A stretch of DNA of 64,000 bases from Sulfuricystis multivorans (lineage in GTDB: Bacteria; Pseudomonadota; Gammaproteobacteria; Burkholderiales; Rhodocyclaceae): contig NZ_AP018718.1 of the NCBI RefSeq assembly GCF_003966565.1, positions 1-64,000 on the forward strand. The letters are read 5' to 3'. How positions within the stretch are numbered: the stretch's first letter is position 1; every line of letters starts with the position of its first letter. The position numbers were made by a program, and so were the translations under genes. Below, one piece after another: positions 54,098 through 64,000 of the stretch. The notes below the pieces were generated by a model. It made no database searches. It saw nothing but the letters and a program-made list of their open reading frames with translations, and had not been told where the DNA came from.

Positions 54098-55816
54098 GTG
54101 GCCTGGACAGTGATCTTCGTGCTGCTCGCCCTCCCTCTTTTCGCCTGGGCCTTGCCGCATCTCGAACTCGAGGTGTGGCTCGATCCGGCCGCGCGTGCGT
54201 TCAACGCCCAGGCGACGCTGACCGATCCGCAGGGCCTGACCGGCATGCATCTTGGCCAGGGTTTCGAAATCACCGAACTCAAGCTCGACGGTCGACCGGT
54301 CGAAAGCCGGCGGCTTTGGGATGGCACGCGCAAGGTCGAACTCCGCTATCGGGGTATGCTTGCGCCGATGCCGGCACTCGATCACCGCCAGGTGCTGACC
54401 CTGCGCGAGGGTTACAGCGGGCCGGAAGGCAGCTTCCTGCCAGCGTCTTCCGGCTGGTATCCCGATCCGGGCACGCTCTTTTCTCATCGCGTCACGCTCC
54501 ATCTGCCCGCCGGGCAGAAAGGTCTGGTGCCCGGCACGCTCGTCGAGGAAAGCGACACGGCCGCCGGCTATCGCGCCGTGTTCGAGTTTGCGCATCCGGC
54601 CGACGCGCTCGAGCTGATGGCCGGGCCCTATCGGGTCAGCGAGCGCACGCTCAAGCTCGCAGACCGCACGGTGCTCATCCGCACCTGGTTCCACCCGGAG
54701 CTCACGGATTTCGCGCCGGGCTACCTCGACGACTCGGCGCGCTACCTCGAGCGTTACAGCAGGCAGATCGGCCCCTATCCGTTCGGCATGTTCAGCATCG
54801 TCTCGAGCCCCCTGCCGACCGGCTATGGCATGCCGACGCTCACCTATCTCGGTCGCGAGGTGATCAAGCTGCCCTTCATCCGCGCCACCTCGCTCGGTCA
54901 TGAAGTGCTGCACAACTGGTGGGGCAACGGCGTCTATCCCGACTGGCAAAGCGGCAACTGGTCGGAGGGGCTGACCACCTTCCTGGCTGATTACGCCTTC
55001 AAGGAAGACGAGGGTGAAGCCGCAGCGCGCGAGATGCGCATCGGCTGGCTGCGCGACTATGCCGCCGTGCCGCCGGAGGAGGATTTCGCGCTCAAGGATT
55101 TCGCCGCGCGTCATCACGGCATCGCCTCGATCATCGGCTACGCCAAGGCGGCGATGGTGTTCCTGATGCTGCGCGACCGGATCGGGCGCGAGGCCTTCGA
55201 GCGCGGGCTGCGCCTCTTTTGGCAGCGCCATCAGTTCAAAACCGCGGGTTGGCGCGATCTCGAAGCCGCGTTCAGTGAGACCTCGGGACAGCCCTTGCGG
55301 GATTTCTTCCATACTTGGGTGGAGACGGCCGGCGCACCGCCGTTCGCCGGCCGCGATCCGGATTTCCGCATCTGGCGGCGCGTCGATCCCAGGGTGTTCC
55401 CGCCGATCCTGCGCGAGGTGTTCGTCGCGCCCAAGGCCGGCGTCGTCATCACCGATCCGGCTCTGCGCGAACCGGCGCTGGCACTGGCGCAACGCGTCCT
55501 CGATGCGCAATCGCTCTCGGTCGGCACGACGCCGACGACGCAGGGTCCGTTCCTGGTCGTCGGGCCTGCCGCGGACATCGATGGCTGGCTTACGCATCAC
55601 GGGTTGCCGGCCCGTCCCTTCCCGCCGCGCGGCTCGGCGCAGGTCTGGGCCGGGCGGGATGCGAAGCAGCGCCCCTATGTCGTCATCGCGGCGCGGGATG
55701 ACGACGCCCTGCTGGCGTTGCAGCGCGCGCTGCCGCATTACGGCAAGCAAAGCTGGCTCGTCTTCGAGGGCGCGAAGGTTGCCGACAAGGGTGTGTGGCC
55801 GCCGCAGCGGGATTGA
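54098..55816 (+). CDS. M1-family-like zinc metallopeptidase, exported
   Basis: 572-aa protein. A GTG at 54098 gives a clean signal peptide (AWTVIFVLLALPLFAWA); longer frames would read through the repeat at 53939-54084. The zinc motif is LGHEVLHNWWGNGVYPDWQSGNWSEGL: HExxH with the second Glu 18 residues on and the NWWGN pattern of M1 aminopeptidases. The usual exopeptidase GAMEN motif is replaced by GYGMPTL, so it may not be a classical aminopeptidase. No partner gene is evident. Confidence 0.82.
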   Translation: MAWTVIFVLLALPLFAWALPHLELEVWLDPAARAFNAQATLTDPQGLTGMHLGQGFEITELKLDGRPVESRRLWDGTRKVELRYRGMLAPMPALDHRQVLTLREGYSGPEGSFLPASSGWYPDPGTLFSHRVTLHLPAGQKGLVPGTLVEESDTAAGYRAVFEFAHPADALELMAGPYRVSERTLKLADRTVLIRTWFHPELTDFAPGYLDDSARYLERYSRQIGPYPFGMFSIVSSPLPTGYGMPTLTYLGREVIKLPFIRATSLGHEVLHNWWGNGVYPDWQSGNWSEGLTTFLADYAFKEDEGEAAAREMRIGWLRDYAAVPPEEDFALKDFAARHHGIASIIGYAKAAMVFLMLRDRIGREAFERGLRLFWQRHQFKTAGWRDLEAAFSETSGQPLRDFFHTWVETAGAPPFAGRDPDFRIWRRVDPRVFPPILREVFVAPKAGVVITDPALREPALALAQRVLDAQSLSVGTTPTTQGPFLVVGPAADIDGWLTHHGLPARPFPPRGSAQVWAGRDAKQRPYVVIAARDDDALLALQRALPHYGKQSWLVFEGAKVADKGVWPPQRD

Positions 55817-55818
55817 CG

Positions 55819-56031
55819 ATGGCGAAGAAATTTCCCCTGCACCCGAAACATCCCGAGCGCATCTGCTGGGGTTGCGACAAGTATTGCCCGGTCGAGGATC
55901 TCGCCTGCGGCAACGGCTCCGAGCGCACGCCGCATCCGGCCGAGCTGCTCGGCGAAAACTGGTTCGAGACCGGCGACTGGGGCGAAATCGATGAGATGAG
56001 CGGCGCGATCAAGCCCGCCGCGAAGAAGTGA
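55819..56031 (+). CDS. DUF3079 family protein
   Basis: 70-aa cytoplasmic protein starting MAKKFPLHPKHPERICWGCDKYCPVEDLACGNGS (only the first part shown as motif): four Cys in CWGCDKYCPVEDLAC could bind metal. The length and sequence agree with DUF3079 proteins of betaproteobacteria. It starts 2 nt after the peptidase stop and its end overlaps the convergent DUF423 gene by 23 nt. Function unknown. Confidence 0.85.
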   Translation: MAKKFPLHPKHPERICWGCDKYCPVEDLACGNGSERTPHPAELLGENWFETGDWGEIDEMSGAIKPAAKK

Positions 56032-56395
56032 CGATGCCAATGATCAGCGCGATCCAGCCGGCGAGATAGCACCAGCCGCCGTAAGGCGTGAGCCAATGGA
56101 CTGCCTGGATGCCGGCCATGCTGCGCAGATAGAGCGTGCCGGAGAACAGCACGGTGGCGACGATCAGCAGCGTGCCGGCCAAGGCGAACCAGCGCGAGGG
56201 CCAGTGGGCGGCGATGAGGCCGATGGCCAGCAAGGCGAGCGCATGGAATTGGTGATACTGCATTGCCGTGTCGAACCATTGCTTGGCGGCGATGAGCTGC
56301 TCGCTCGGTGCGTGCGCGGCGATGGTGCCGAGGATGATCGAGGAGAGCGCCAGGAAGGCGGCGATGACGAGGAAGGTCTTGGCGGTAGCGTTCAT
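56009..56395 (-). CDS. DUF423 family membrane protein
   Basis: 128-aa integral membrane protein with four hydrophobic segments and the family traits FLALSSIILGTIAAH, TAMQYHQFHALALLAIG and FSGTLYLRSMAG...TPYGGWCYLAGW. Function unknown. Start at 56395; 6 nt upstream of the start lies a perfect 24-bp dispersed repeat. Confidence 0.88.
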   Translation of the reverse strand: MNATAKTFLVIAAFLALSSIILGTIAAHAPSEQLIAAKQWFDTAMQYHQFHALALLAIGLIAAHWPSRWFALAGTLLIVATVLFSGTLYLRSMAGIQAVHWLTPYGGWCYLAGWIALIIGIVTSSRRA

Positions 56396-56401
56396 GAGAC
56401 A

Positions 56402-56425
56402 AAAGTCGGCGCTGGCGGGACGGCA
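56402..56425 (+). repeat. Dispersed 24-bp repeat, copy 9 (just upstream of DUF423 gene)
   Basis: Exact match, placed between the DUF423 start and katG. Confidence 0.7.
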
Positions 56426-56466
56426 TGGAATGATACCCAAATGCCCCGCCGGCGCCTTATTACGGG

Positions 56467-58650
<2,184 letters not shown>

Positions 58651-58722
58651 TCAGGTGGATGAGAGTCACTCTCCACGATGAGAGACTACGGCCGGGCCTT
58701 CCTCATAACAATTGAATTGTCA

Positions 58723-58737
58723 CTATCGGGTCGATAG
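58723..58737. promoter_or_regulatory. Candidate OxyR-like half-motif upstream of katG
   Basis: CTATCGGGTCGATAG is CTAT-N7-ATAG, the centre of the OxyR motif, about 90 bp upstream of katG. The outer ATAG and CTAT blocks do not match, so this is tentative. Confidence 0.35.
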
Positions 58738-58749
58738 CTATGCTGCGCC

Positions 58750-58773
58750 AAAGTCGGCGCTGGTGGGACGGCA
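58750..58773 (+). repeat. Dispersed 24-bp repeat, copy 10 (between katG and MBL gene)
   Basis: One mismatch to the consensus. Confidence 0.65.
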
Positions 58774-58785
58774 CCTGTAGGGTAT

Positions 58786-59475
58786 TCAGGCTCGGATCAA
58801 CCGTCCGCAATGACGGTTCGCTTCCAGCGCGATGGGCAAGATGTCCGGCAGGCCATTGACGATCGGCGTGCTGGCAAAGCCGTCACGGCTGACGTTCAGG
58901 AACAGTGGATTGCTTTCGCGCTCCTCGCCGATGCTGGAAACGCGCCGGCCGTTGATGCAATGCGCGGGATAGACCAGGGTCTCGTCCGGGAAGGCGAACA
59001 GCCGCCGGACGACGCTGTCATACAGGGTGGCGGCGTCGCTGCCCGGTTCGTCGGTGCGGCCGCAGCTGCCGATCAGCAGGCAGTCGCCGGTAAACAGCCG
59101 GCCGCACCAGTGGAAGCTGATGCAGCCGGGTGTGTGACCCGGCGTGGCCAAGACTTCGAGCTCGATCGAGCCGCAGCGTAGGTGGTCGCCGTCGTGAAGC
59201 AGGCGATCCGCATCGGCGATGCCGGTATGGGCGCCGACGGCCACCTGCGCCCCGGTCCAGGCGCGCAGCGAATCCGCCGCGCTGATGTGATCGGCGTGCA
59301 GATGCGTTTCCAGCACCCATTCCAGCCGCAACCCCAGCTCGCCGAGTAGGCTGAGATACAGCGGTGTCTGGTTGACCACCGGATCGATCACCAGCGCGCG
59401 TCCCGTCTCACCGCAGCCGATGAGATAGGAATAAGCCCCGGTGGGCTCGTCGCGCAGCTGGCGAAAGTGGTCCAT
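58786..59475 (-). CDS. MBL-fold hydrolase, persulfide dioxygenase (ETHE1)-like
   Basis: Cytoplasmic metallo-beta-lactamase-fold protein of 229 aa. Metal motif THLHADHISAADSL, ATPGHTPGCISF, and GRTDEPGSD corresponding to the ETHE1 GRTDFQ-type loop; NPLFLNVSRD near the end. ETHE1 enzymes oxidise glutathione persulfide to sulfite, which would fit the sulfide-related genes of this window. The usual HDYxG motif reads AHCINGR here, so glyoxalase II-like or other activity is possible. Ends 2 nt before... the next minus-strand gene's stop at 59478, so the two may be co-transcribed. Confidence 0.78.
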   Translation of the reverse strand: MDHFRQLRDEPTGAYSYLIGCGETGRALVIDPVVNQTPLYLSLLGELGLRLEWVLETHLHADHISAADSLRAWTGAQVAVGAHTGIADADRLLHDGDHLRCGSIELEVLATPGHTPGCISFHWCGRLFTGDCLLIGSCGRTDEPGSDAATLYDSVVRRLFAFPDETLVYPAHCINGRRVSSIGEERESNPLFLNVSRDGFASTPIVNGLPDILPIALEANRHCGRLIRA

Positions 59476-59477
59476 CT

Positions 59478-59870
59478 TCAGCCGAGGTCCTTGAGCGCCT
59501 TGGCCCAGGCTTCCATCGCCTCGTTGGCCAGTTTCATCGGCGCTTCCATGAAGTTGACGATGAACTTGTCACCGCAATCGACGATGCCGATCGATCGTGG
59601 CCGCACCGCCAGCACGTTCGGGTTGGGCAGCGCGAGGCCGAAACAGAACACCAGATTCTTGGCGGCCTTGATCTCGGGCGCGATCTCGCCGCCGAGCTTT
59701 CGCGTATGGGCATAGTGGTCGAACTCGGCGATCCAGGCCACGCGGCTGTCGGCGGCGATCTTCTCTTTCAGCTTCGCGGCAATGTCATCGACCGAGCGGC
59801 AACTCGTCTCGGTCTTGCCGAGTTCGAGGACGAAGATGGGGTATTTTTCCTGCAGCAGCATTTGTTTCAT
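59478..59870 (-). CDS. Small conserved protein of unknown function (DUF6858-like)
   Basis: 130-aa soluble protein. Conserved-looking segments: VAWIAEFDHYAHTRKLGGEIAPEIKAAKNLVFCFG and LPNPNVLAVRPRSIGIVDCGDKFIVNFMEAP. I recall similar hypothetical proteins in betaproteobacteria; the DUF number is from memory. It lies directly upstream of the MBL-fold gene in the same direction with a 2-nt gap and probably forms an operon with it. Confidence 0.72.
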   Translation of the reverse strand: MKQMLLQEKYPIFVLELGKTETSCRSVDDIAAKLKEKIAADSRVAWIAEFDHYAHTRKLGGEIAPEIKAAKNLVFCFGLALPNPNVLAVRPRSIGIVDCGDKFIVNFMEAPMKLANEAMEAWAKALKDLG

Positions 59871-60191
59871 CGGTTTCTCCTTCTGATCGGCGAGAATGCT
59901 TGACGGAAGTTGTAGTTTGCTTTTCCTTCATCATCAGGTAGTTCAAAAATCATGCCAAGGCTAGAAGCATGAAATTCTGAATATAAGTATTTGGTTATAC
60001 AGAAGAAGCCCTGAGAGTTGGATCGATGACCGCCAATTTTGGCGGCATCCGCTGACAGTCGACCGTCTGCTATGGCTTTCTGGATAACTGCGCGACGGAA
60101 GCCCAAAAGGTGAAATCCCTGCTTTATCGGTTTTTTCGCAGGCGCGGCTGGGTGTAGGATTTCGTGCATCTATTGCTTGGGAGGAGTCGCC
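59871..60191. other. AT-richer gap, no confident gene
   Basis: The 321-bp gap is less GC-rich than its surroundings (for example 59930-60000). A minus-strand frame of 100 codons crosses it (59867-60169), with GFRRAVIQKAIADGRLSADAA in it, but it lacks recognisable relatives and a ribosome site. It probably holds the divergent promoters of the two flanking transcription units. Confidence 0.4.
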
Positions 60192-60719
60192 GTGAAGCCG
60201 CAAATCGTTCCCACCCAGCGTGAGGTGAGTTTCGCCCCGGACGAATTCATCGTCAGCAAGACCGATCTGAAAGGCCGCATCACCTACGCCAATCGCGTGT
60301 TCATGCGTGTCGCCGATTATGCGGAAGACCAGCTGCTCGGCGTGCAGCACAACATCGTGCGCCATCCGGACATGCCGCGCGGCGCCTTCAAACATCTATG
60401 GGACACGATCCAGAACGGCCGCGAATGGTTCGGCTTCGTCAAGAACATGACCTCACGCGGCGATTTCTACTGGGTATTCGCCAATGTCACGGCCGACTAC
60501 CTGGACGGACAGATGATCGGCTACTACTCGGTGCGCCGCCAGGCGCCGAGGAAGGCGATCGAGGTGATGGCGCCGATCTATGCCGAGATGTTGCGCATCG
60601 AGCGCGAAGCGGGGCCGGCGCAGGCCTGTGAAGCCTCGCTTGCCTGGCTGACCGCCCAGCTAGCCGCGAAGAAAGTGAGTTACGAGCGGCTGGTGCTCGA
60701 TCTGTTCCATCATGCCTGA
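60192..60719 (+). CDS. PAS-domain sensor protein (Aer-like PAS only)
   Basis: 175-aa cytoplasmic PAS protein; the start is GTG at 60192 behind GGAGGAG. The PAS core ([50 protein letters not shown]) is like the FAD-binding PAS of aerotaxis receptors, including [10 protein letters not shown]. The C-terminal 60 residues are helical. It ends 13 nt before the chemoreceptor gene, so PAS sensor and receptor are likely partners in energy taxis, split over two proteins. Confidence 0.86.
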   Translation: MKPQIVPTQREVSFAPDEFIVSKTDLKGRITYANRVFMRVADYAEDQLLGVQHNIVRHPDMPRGAFKHLWDTIQNGREWFGFVKNMTSRGDFYWVFANVTADYLDGQMIGYYSVRRQAPRKAIEVMAPIYAEMLRIEREAGPAQACEASLAWLTAQLAAKKVSYERLVLDLFHHA

Positions 60720-60732
60720 GGGAGAGCGCACC

Positions 60733-62229
60733 ATGGCCATATACAACCCGACCAGCGAGGCAAGCCGGGGCGTTCCCTTCGTCCGGCATCGCATTTTCTA
60801 CGGCTTGACTCTCATCGTCATCGTCGACTCGCTGCTGGCGCTGTGGCTCTACTGGCTGCAGGCCTTCCTGCCCTTGCTGGCGTTGCCGGCGATCACGGCG
60901 CTGATGGCCTTTGGCGTTTTCCACTGGACGACTGGGCCGCTCGATACGCTCGCGCGGATCTCGGATGCGCTCGAAGCGGCCAAACGCGGCAACACGTCGG
61001 TGCGCATCACCGGCACCAAGGGCTTGGGCGAATTTGGCAAGGTGGCCTGGCAGTTCAACGATTTCCTCGACATCGTCGAGGCCTTTTTCAAGGACGTGAC
61101 GATCTGCTTTGCGCGGGCCGCCCAAGGCGATTTCGAACGCCAGGCCTTCAAGGCGGGCATGCCCGGGATGTTGGCCGACTCGATGGAGGGCATCAACCAG
61201 GCGCTGGCGGCGATGAAGGCGGCAGCCGAATTTTCCAACCGCAACCGGCTGATGAGCGAGCTGCACCATCTCAACAGCGGCAGCCTGCTCAAAAACCTGA
61301 TCGGCAATCAGGCCGATCTGGTCGAAGTCGGCAAGGCGATGGAGGGAGTCGTCGCGCAGGCCCAGAACAACGAACGCAACGCCGATGAGAGCCGCAGCGC
61401 GGTGCGCGAGATGACTTCGGGATTCGCGGCGATGCGCGCGCAGATGACCGAAACCGGCCAGACCGCGCAGGCGTTGGGCGAGGCGACCGGAACGATCCAG
61501 CAGACCGTGCGGCTCATCTCCGAGATCGCCGAACAGACCAATCTGTTGGCGCTGAATGCGGCGATCGAGGCGGCGCGCGCCGGGGAGGCCGGCCGTGGTT
61601 TCGCGGTCGTCGCCGATGAGGTGAGGAAGCTCGCGGAGCGCACGCGTGTGGCGACCCAGGAGATCGGCAAGATCATCGCCACGCTCTCGGAACGCGTCGA
61701 GGCGATGGTCACCCAGACCAACGCGCTCGGCGAGCAGGTGCAGACGATCGGCGGCCGGGTGGGCGGTTTCGCCAGCCAGTTCGAAGCGGTCGCGACTTCC
61801 GCCCAGCAGACCATCGAGGCCCTCAATCGCGCGAAGGATCTGGCTTTTTCGTCGCTGGTCAAGCTCGATCACGTGATCTACATGCAGCGCGGCTACGTGG
61901 CCGTCGAGAGGTGCGGCGAGGGCGAAGAGGCGCAGGCGGTTGCCGTCGATCACCACAACTGCCGGCTCGGCAAGTGGTACGAGGAAGGACATGGCAAGCA
62001 GGCCTTTGCCCAGCTGCCGGCCTATGCGGCGCTGGAAGCGCCGCACCGTCAGGTGCATGCGGGCGTGCAAGGCGCGGTCGCAGCCGCGCGCCAGGACTGG
62101 ATGCACGACCCGGCGGTGCTGGCGGGCATCGTCGAGCGCATGCGTGAGGCCGAGGCCGGCAGCCGCGAGGTGATCCGCCTGATCGGCGAGATGATTGCGC
62201 AGAAGTATCCGCCGGCTCTCAAGTCTTGA
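60733..62229 (+). CDS. Methyl-accepting chemotaxis protein with CZB domain
   Basis: 498-aa chemoreceptor. Two membrane segments lie close together near the N-terminus (residues about 20-60) with almost no periplasmic domain, then HAMP-like regions, the signalling hairpin tip [40 protein letters not shown], and a C-terminal CZB zinc-binding domain ([36 protein letters not shown]). CZB domains sense zinc or oxidants such as HOCl. Start at 60733 chosen for GGAGAGCGCACC upstream. Encoded with the PAS protein upstream; its end overlaps ribE by 11 nt. Confidence 0.9.
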   Translation: MAIYNPTSEASRGVPFVRHRIFYGLTLIVIVDSLLALWLYWLQAFLPLLALPAITALMAFGVFHWTTGPLDTLARISDALEAAKRGNTSVRITGTKGLGEFGKVAWQFNDFLDIVEAFFKDVTICFARAAQGDFERQAFKAGMPGMLADSMEGINQALAAMKAAAEFSNRNRLMSELHHLNSGSLLKNLIGNQADLVEVGKAMEGVVAQAQNNERNADESRSAVREMTSGFAAMRAQMTETGQTAQALGEATGTIQQTVRLISEIAEQTNLLALNAAIEAARAGEAGRGFAVVADEVRKLAERTRVATQEIGKIIATLSERVEAMVTQTNALGEQVQTIGGRVGGFASQFEAVATSAQQTIEALNRAKDLAFSSLVKLDHVIYMQRGYVAVERCGEGEEAQAVAVDHHNCRLGKWYEEGHGKQAFAQLPAYAALEAPHRQVHAGVQGAVAAARQDWMHDPAVLAGIVERMREAEAGSREVIRLIGEMIAQKYPPALKS

Positions 62230-62806
62230 GCATGCGCTCGACGTAGCGCGCGATCAGATCGACTTCGAGATTCACCTTCGCGCCGGGATGGAGGCGCTTC
62301 AATGTCGTCACCGCGACGGTGTGCGGGATCAAGTTGATCGAGAATATGCGCCCCTTGACCCGGTTGGTGGTGAGCGACACGCCATCGACGGCGATCGAGC
62401 CCTTCCTGGCGATGTACTTCGCCAGCCCCTTCGGCGCCTTGATTTCGAGCAGATGCGATTCGCCGACCGGCTCGAATCGCGTCACCTCGCCAACACCATC
62501 GACATGGCCGGAGACGAGATGGCCGCCGATGAAGTCATTGAGCCGCAGCGCTTTTTCCAGATTGACCTCGCCGCCGAGCGTATCGAGGCCGACGGTGCAG
62601 GACAGCGTCTCCTGCGAGACATCGACCTGATAGCCATTTTTCTTCTTGGCAATCACGGTCAGGCAGACACCCGAATGGGCGATCGAATCGCCGACTGCGA
62701 CATCCTTGAGGTTCAGGGCGGGGGCTTCGATGGTCAGGCGCAAGCCCGTTTCGAGGGGTTCGATGTGAGTGATCTTGCCGGTGGCGGCGACGATGCCGGT
62801 GAACAT
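62219..62806 (-). CDS. ribE: Riboflavin synthase alpha subunit
   Basis: Converts two 6,7-dimethyl-8-ribityllumazine molecules to riboflavin. The 195-aa product has the duplicated lumazine-binding barrels: N-terminal [18 protein letters not shown] with the catalytic Cys region and [10 protein letters not shown]-like DVSQETL, and the second barrel [15 protein letters not shown] with GVSLTTN. It lies 14 nt downstream of dsbD in the same direction, so no room remains for an FMN riboswitch in front of it. Confidence 0.95.
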   Translation of the reverse strand: MFTGIVAATGKITHIEPLETGLRLTIEAPALNLKDVAVGDSIAHSGVCLTVIAKKKNGYQVDVSQETLSCTVGLDTLGGEVNLEKALRLNDFIGGHLVSGHVDGVGEVTRFEPVGESHLLEIKAPKGLAKYIARKGSIAVDGVSLTTNRVKGRIFSINLIPHTVAVTTLKRLHPGAKVNLEVDLIARYVERMLKT

Positions 62807-62820
62807 GGGGTTCCCCTTTT

Positions 62821-64000
62821 TCAGTGGCGCAGGGCCTGGTCGAGCGTTTGCAGAAATGCTTCGGCCGGTTGGTAGCCGACGACGCGGAGATTGCTGATTT
62901 CCTTGCCGTTCCTGAAGAAAATCGTGCCCGGCGGACCGAACAGTCCGAAGCGTTTCAATAGCGCTTGGTCGTCTTCATCGTTGGCGGTGACGTCGGCCTT
63001 GAGCAGCACGAATTCCCTCATCTTCGCGGCGACCCGCGGATCGGCGAAGGTGAATTTCTCCATCTCCTTGCAGGAGACGCACCAGTCGGCGTAGAAGTCG
63101 AGCAGCACGGGTTTGGTCGCGGCGGCCACACGCGCGTTGAGCTCGGCGAGGCTTTTCACGACCTCGAAAGTCGGCGCTGGCGAGACGGCAGCCGTGGCCT
63201 GGGCGGAGACCCGCAGGAAGCCGAGTGGCTGCAGGGGGTCACGGCTGCCGCCCAGCAGGCCGAGCAACGACGCCGCGCCATAGAGCAGCATCGTGACACC
63301 GATGCCTTTCCAGAACCGGTGCCAGCCGCCGGCATGGGGCGGCAACGGATCGAGCGCAGAAAGATAGATCGCCGGCACGATCGCGAGCAGCGCCCAGCCG
63401 AGCATCACCGCCCAGGCGGGCAACACCGGCGAGACGAGCCACAGCGCGGTGGCCAACAGCACGACGCCGAAGAATCTGCGCACGCCTTCCATCCAGCCGC
63501 CGGGTTTGGGCAGCAACGAGCGAGAAAACACGCCGACGGCGATGAGCGGTGTGCCCATGCCGAGCGCCATCGCGAACAACGCCGCGCCGCCGAGCACCGC
63601 ATCCTTCGTCTGCGCGATGTAGAGCAGCGCGCCGGCCAAGGGTGCTGCGACACAGGGGCCGACGACCAGTGCCGAGAGCGCGCCCATCAGCGCGATGGCC
63701 GGCAGCGAGCCGCCCTGACGGTTGGCCTCGTCCGACAGTTTCGATTGCAACGCGGCGGGTAGCTGCAGTTCATAGAAGCCGAACATCGACAGCGCCAATG
63801 CGACGAAGACCAGCGCGAACGCGGACAGCACCCAGGCGTTCTGCAGCGCATTCGAGAGCAGCGTGCCGGAGAAACCGGCAGCGACGCCAACCGCCGCGTA
63901 GGTCACCGCCATGCCGAGCACGTAGGCAGCCGAGAGCACGAAGGCGCGCGCATGGGTGACGGCATGGCCGTGATTGACGATGATGCCGGAAAGGATCGGG
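62821..64000 (-). CDS. dsbD: Thiol:disulfide interchange protein DsbD, partial (N-terminus beyond window)
   Basis: Inner-membrane protein bringing reducing power from cytoplasmic thioredoxin to periplasmic thiol proteins. At least 393 aa are visible: membrane segments of the central domain, starting PILSGIIVNHGHAVTHARAF at the window edge and including GPCVAAPL with a redox Cys, and the C-terminal thioredoxin domain with CVSC in YADWCVSCKEMEKF. The frame stays open to the window end, so the 5' part is missing. It could feed electrons to MsrAB, cytochrome maturation and other exported thiol proteins in this window. Confidence 0.93.
   Translation of the reverse strand, partial: PILSGIIVNHGHAVTHARAFVLSAAYVLGMAVTYAAVGVAAGFSGTLLSNALQNAWVLSAFALVFVALALSMFGFYELQLPAALQSKLSDEANRQGGSLPAIALMGALSALVVGPCVAAPLAGALLYIAQTKDAVLGGAALFAMALGMGTPLIAVGVFSRSLLPKPGGWMEGVRRFFGVVLLATALWLVSPVLPAWAVMLGWALLAIVPAIYLSALDPLPPHAGGWHRFWKGIGVTMLLYGAASLLGLLGGSRDPLQPLGFLRVSAQATAAVSPAPTFEVVKSLAELNARVAAATKPVLLDFYADWCVSCKEMEKFTFADPRVAAKMREFVLLKADVTANDEDDQALLKRFGLFGPPGTIFFRNGKEISNLRVVGYQPAEAFLQTLDQALRH
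63167..63190 (+). repeat. Dispersed 24-bp repeat, copy 11 (inside dsbD)
   Basis: One mismatch; lies in the linker between the membrane domain and the thioredoxin domain. Confidence 0.65.

Noticed and set aside
59867-60169. Minus-strand gene of 100 codons upstream of the DUF6858-like gene
   Set aside because: No recognisable family, no ribosome site, and it fills the divergent promoter gap; kept only as a described gap.
62807-62820. FMN riboswitch ahead of ribE
   Set aside because: Only 14 nt separate ribE from the dsbD gene, too short for the riboswitch, and no conserved RFN-element sequence was seen.

Overview
The window looks like the origin end of a betaproteobacterial chromosome (a Rhodocyclales/Nitrosomonadales-type respiratory bacterium; family not resolvable from sequence alone). 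It opens with dnaA-dnaN-gyrB and a plausible oriC, is GC-rich, and carries UbiB, MidA, ttcA, tcdA, ampG and ribE housekeeping genes of betaproteobacterial type.

The striking part is 5.9-36.5 kb: three separate DMSO-reductase-superfamily molybdoenzyme modules in a row. Module 1 (5.9-18.4 kb) has a PhnD-like periplasmic binding protein, a histidine kinase and a sigma-54 response regulator (an XSR three-component system of the AioXSR/ArxXSR layout) divergent from FeS-NrfD-molybdoenzyme genes, a TorD chaperone, three unfamiliar small proteins, a rhodanese-like protein and a polyferredoxin. Module 2 (18.4-29.8 kb) repeats the plan with its own XSR genes, a paralogous polyferredoxin, molybdoenzyme-FeS-NrfD, TorD and a tail-anchored cytochrome c. 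Module 3 (29.8-36.5 kb) has no regulator and no NrfD; it joins a molybdoenzyme and FeS subunit to a diheme protein, TorD, a diheme cytochrome c, a flavocytochrome c sulfide dehydrogenase flavoprotein and a 54-aa membrane protein. Paired 16-bp palindromes with 42-44 bp spacing plus -24/-12 promoters precede the modules; the module 2 and module 3 palindromes share one sequence type, so regulator 2 probably also runs module 3. A tandem TusA protein follows. Sulfur oxyanions/sulfide are the best-supported theme, but arsenic or selenium oxyanions remain possible substrates.

From 37.1 to 39.7 kb lies an arsenic-resistance operon (arsR-arsC-acr3) and an ECF sigma factor, then a mobile-element patch (decayed IS1380 element, intact IS4-family element with 9-bp target duplication, tRNA-Arg). 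From 42.3 kb on the content is mainly housekeeping and stress genes: ampG, MidA methyltransferase, tcdA-folM-ttcA, a PsiF protein, a sodium:solute symporter, ubiB, a MsrA-thioredoxin-MsrB fusion, a ChaN-PDZ lipoprotein, an M1-like peptidase, katG, a persulfide-dioxygenase-like protein, a PAS protein with a CZB chemoreceptor, ribE and dsbD (cut by the window end).

Two repeat families stand out: a ~208-bp MITE-like element with 17-19 bp inverted ends that sits directly at stop codons (three copies plus a solo end), and a 24-bp dispersed repeat with eleven good copies between 14 and 63 kb, placed both between and inside genes.
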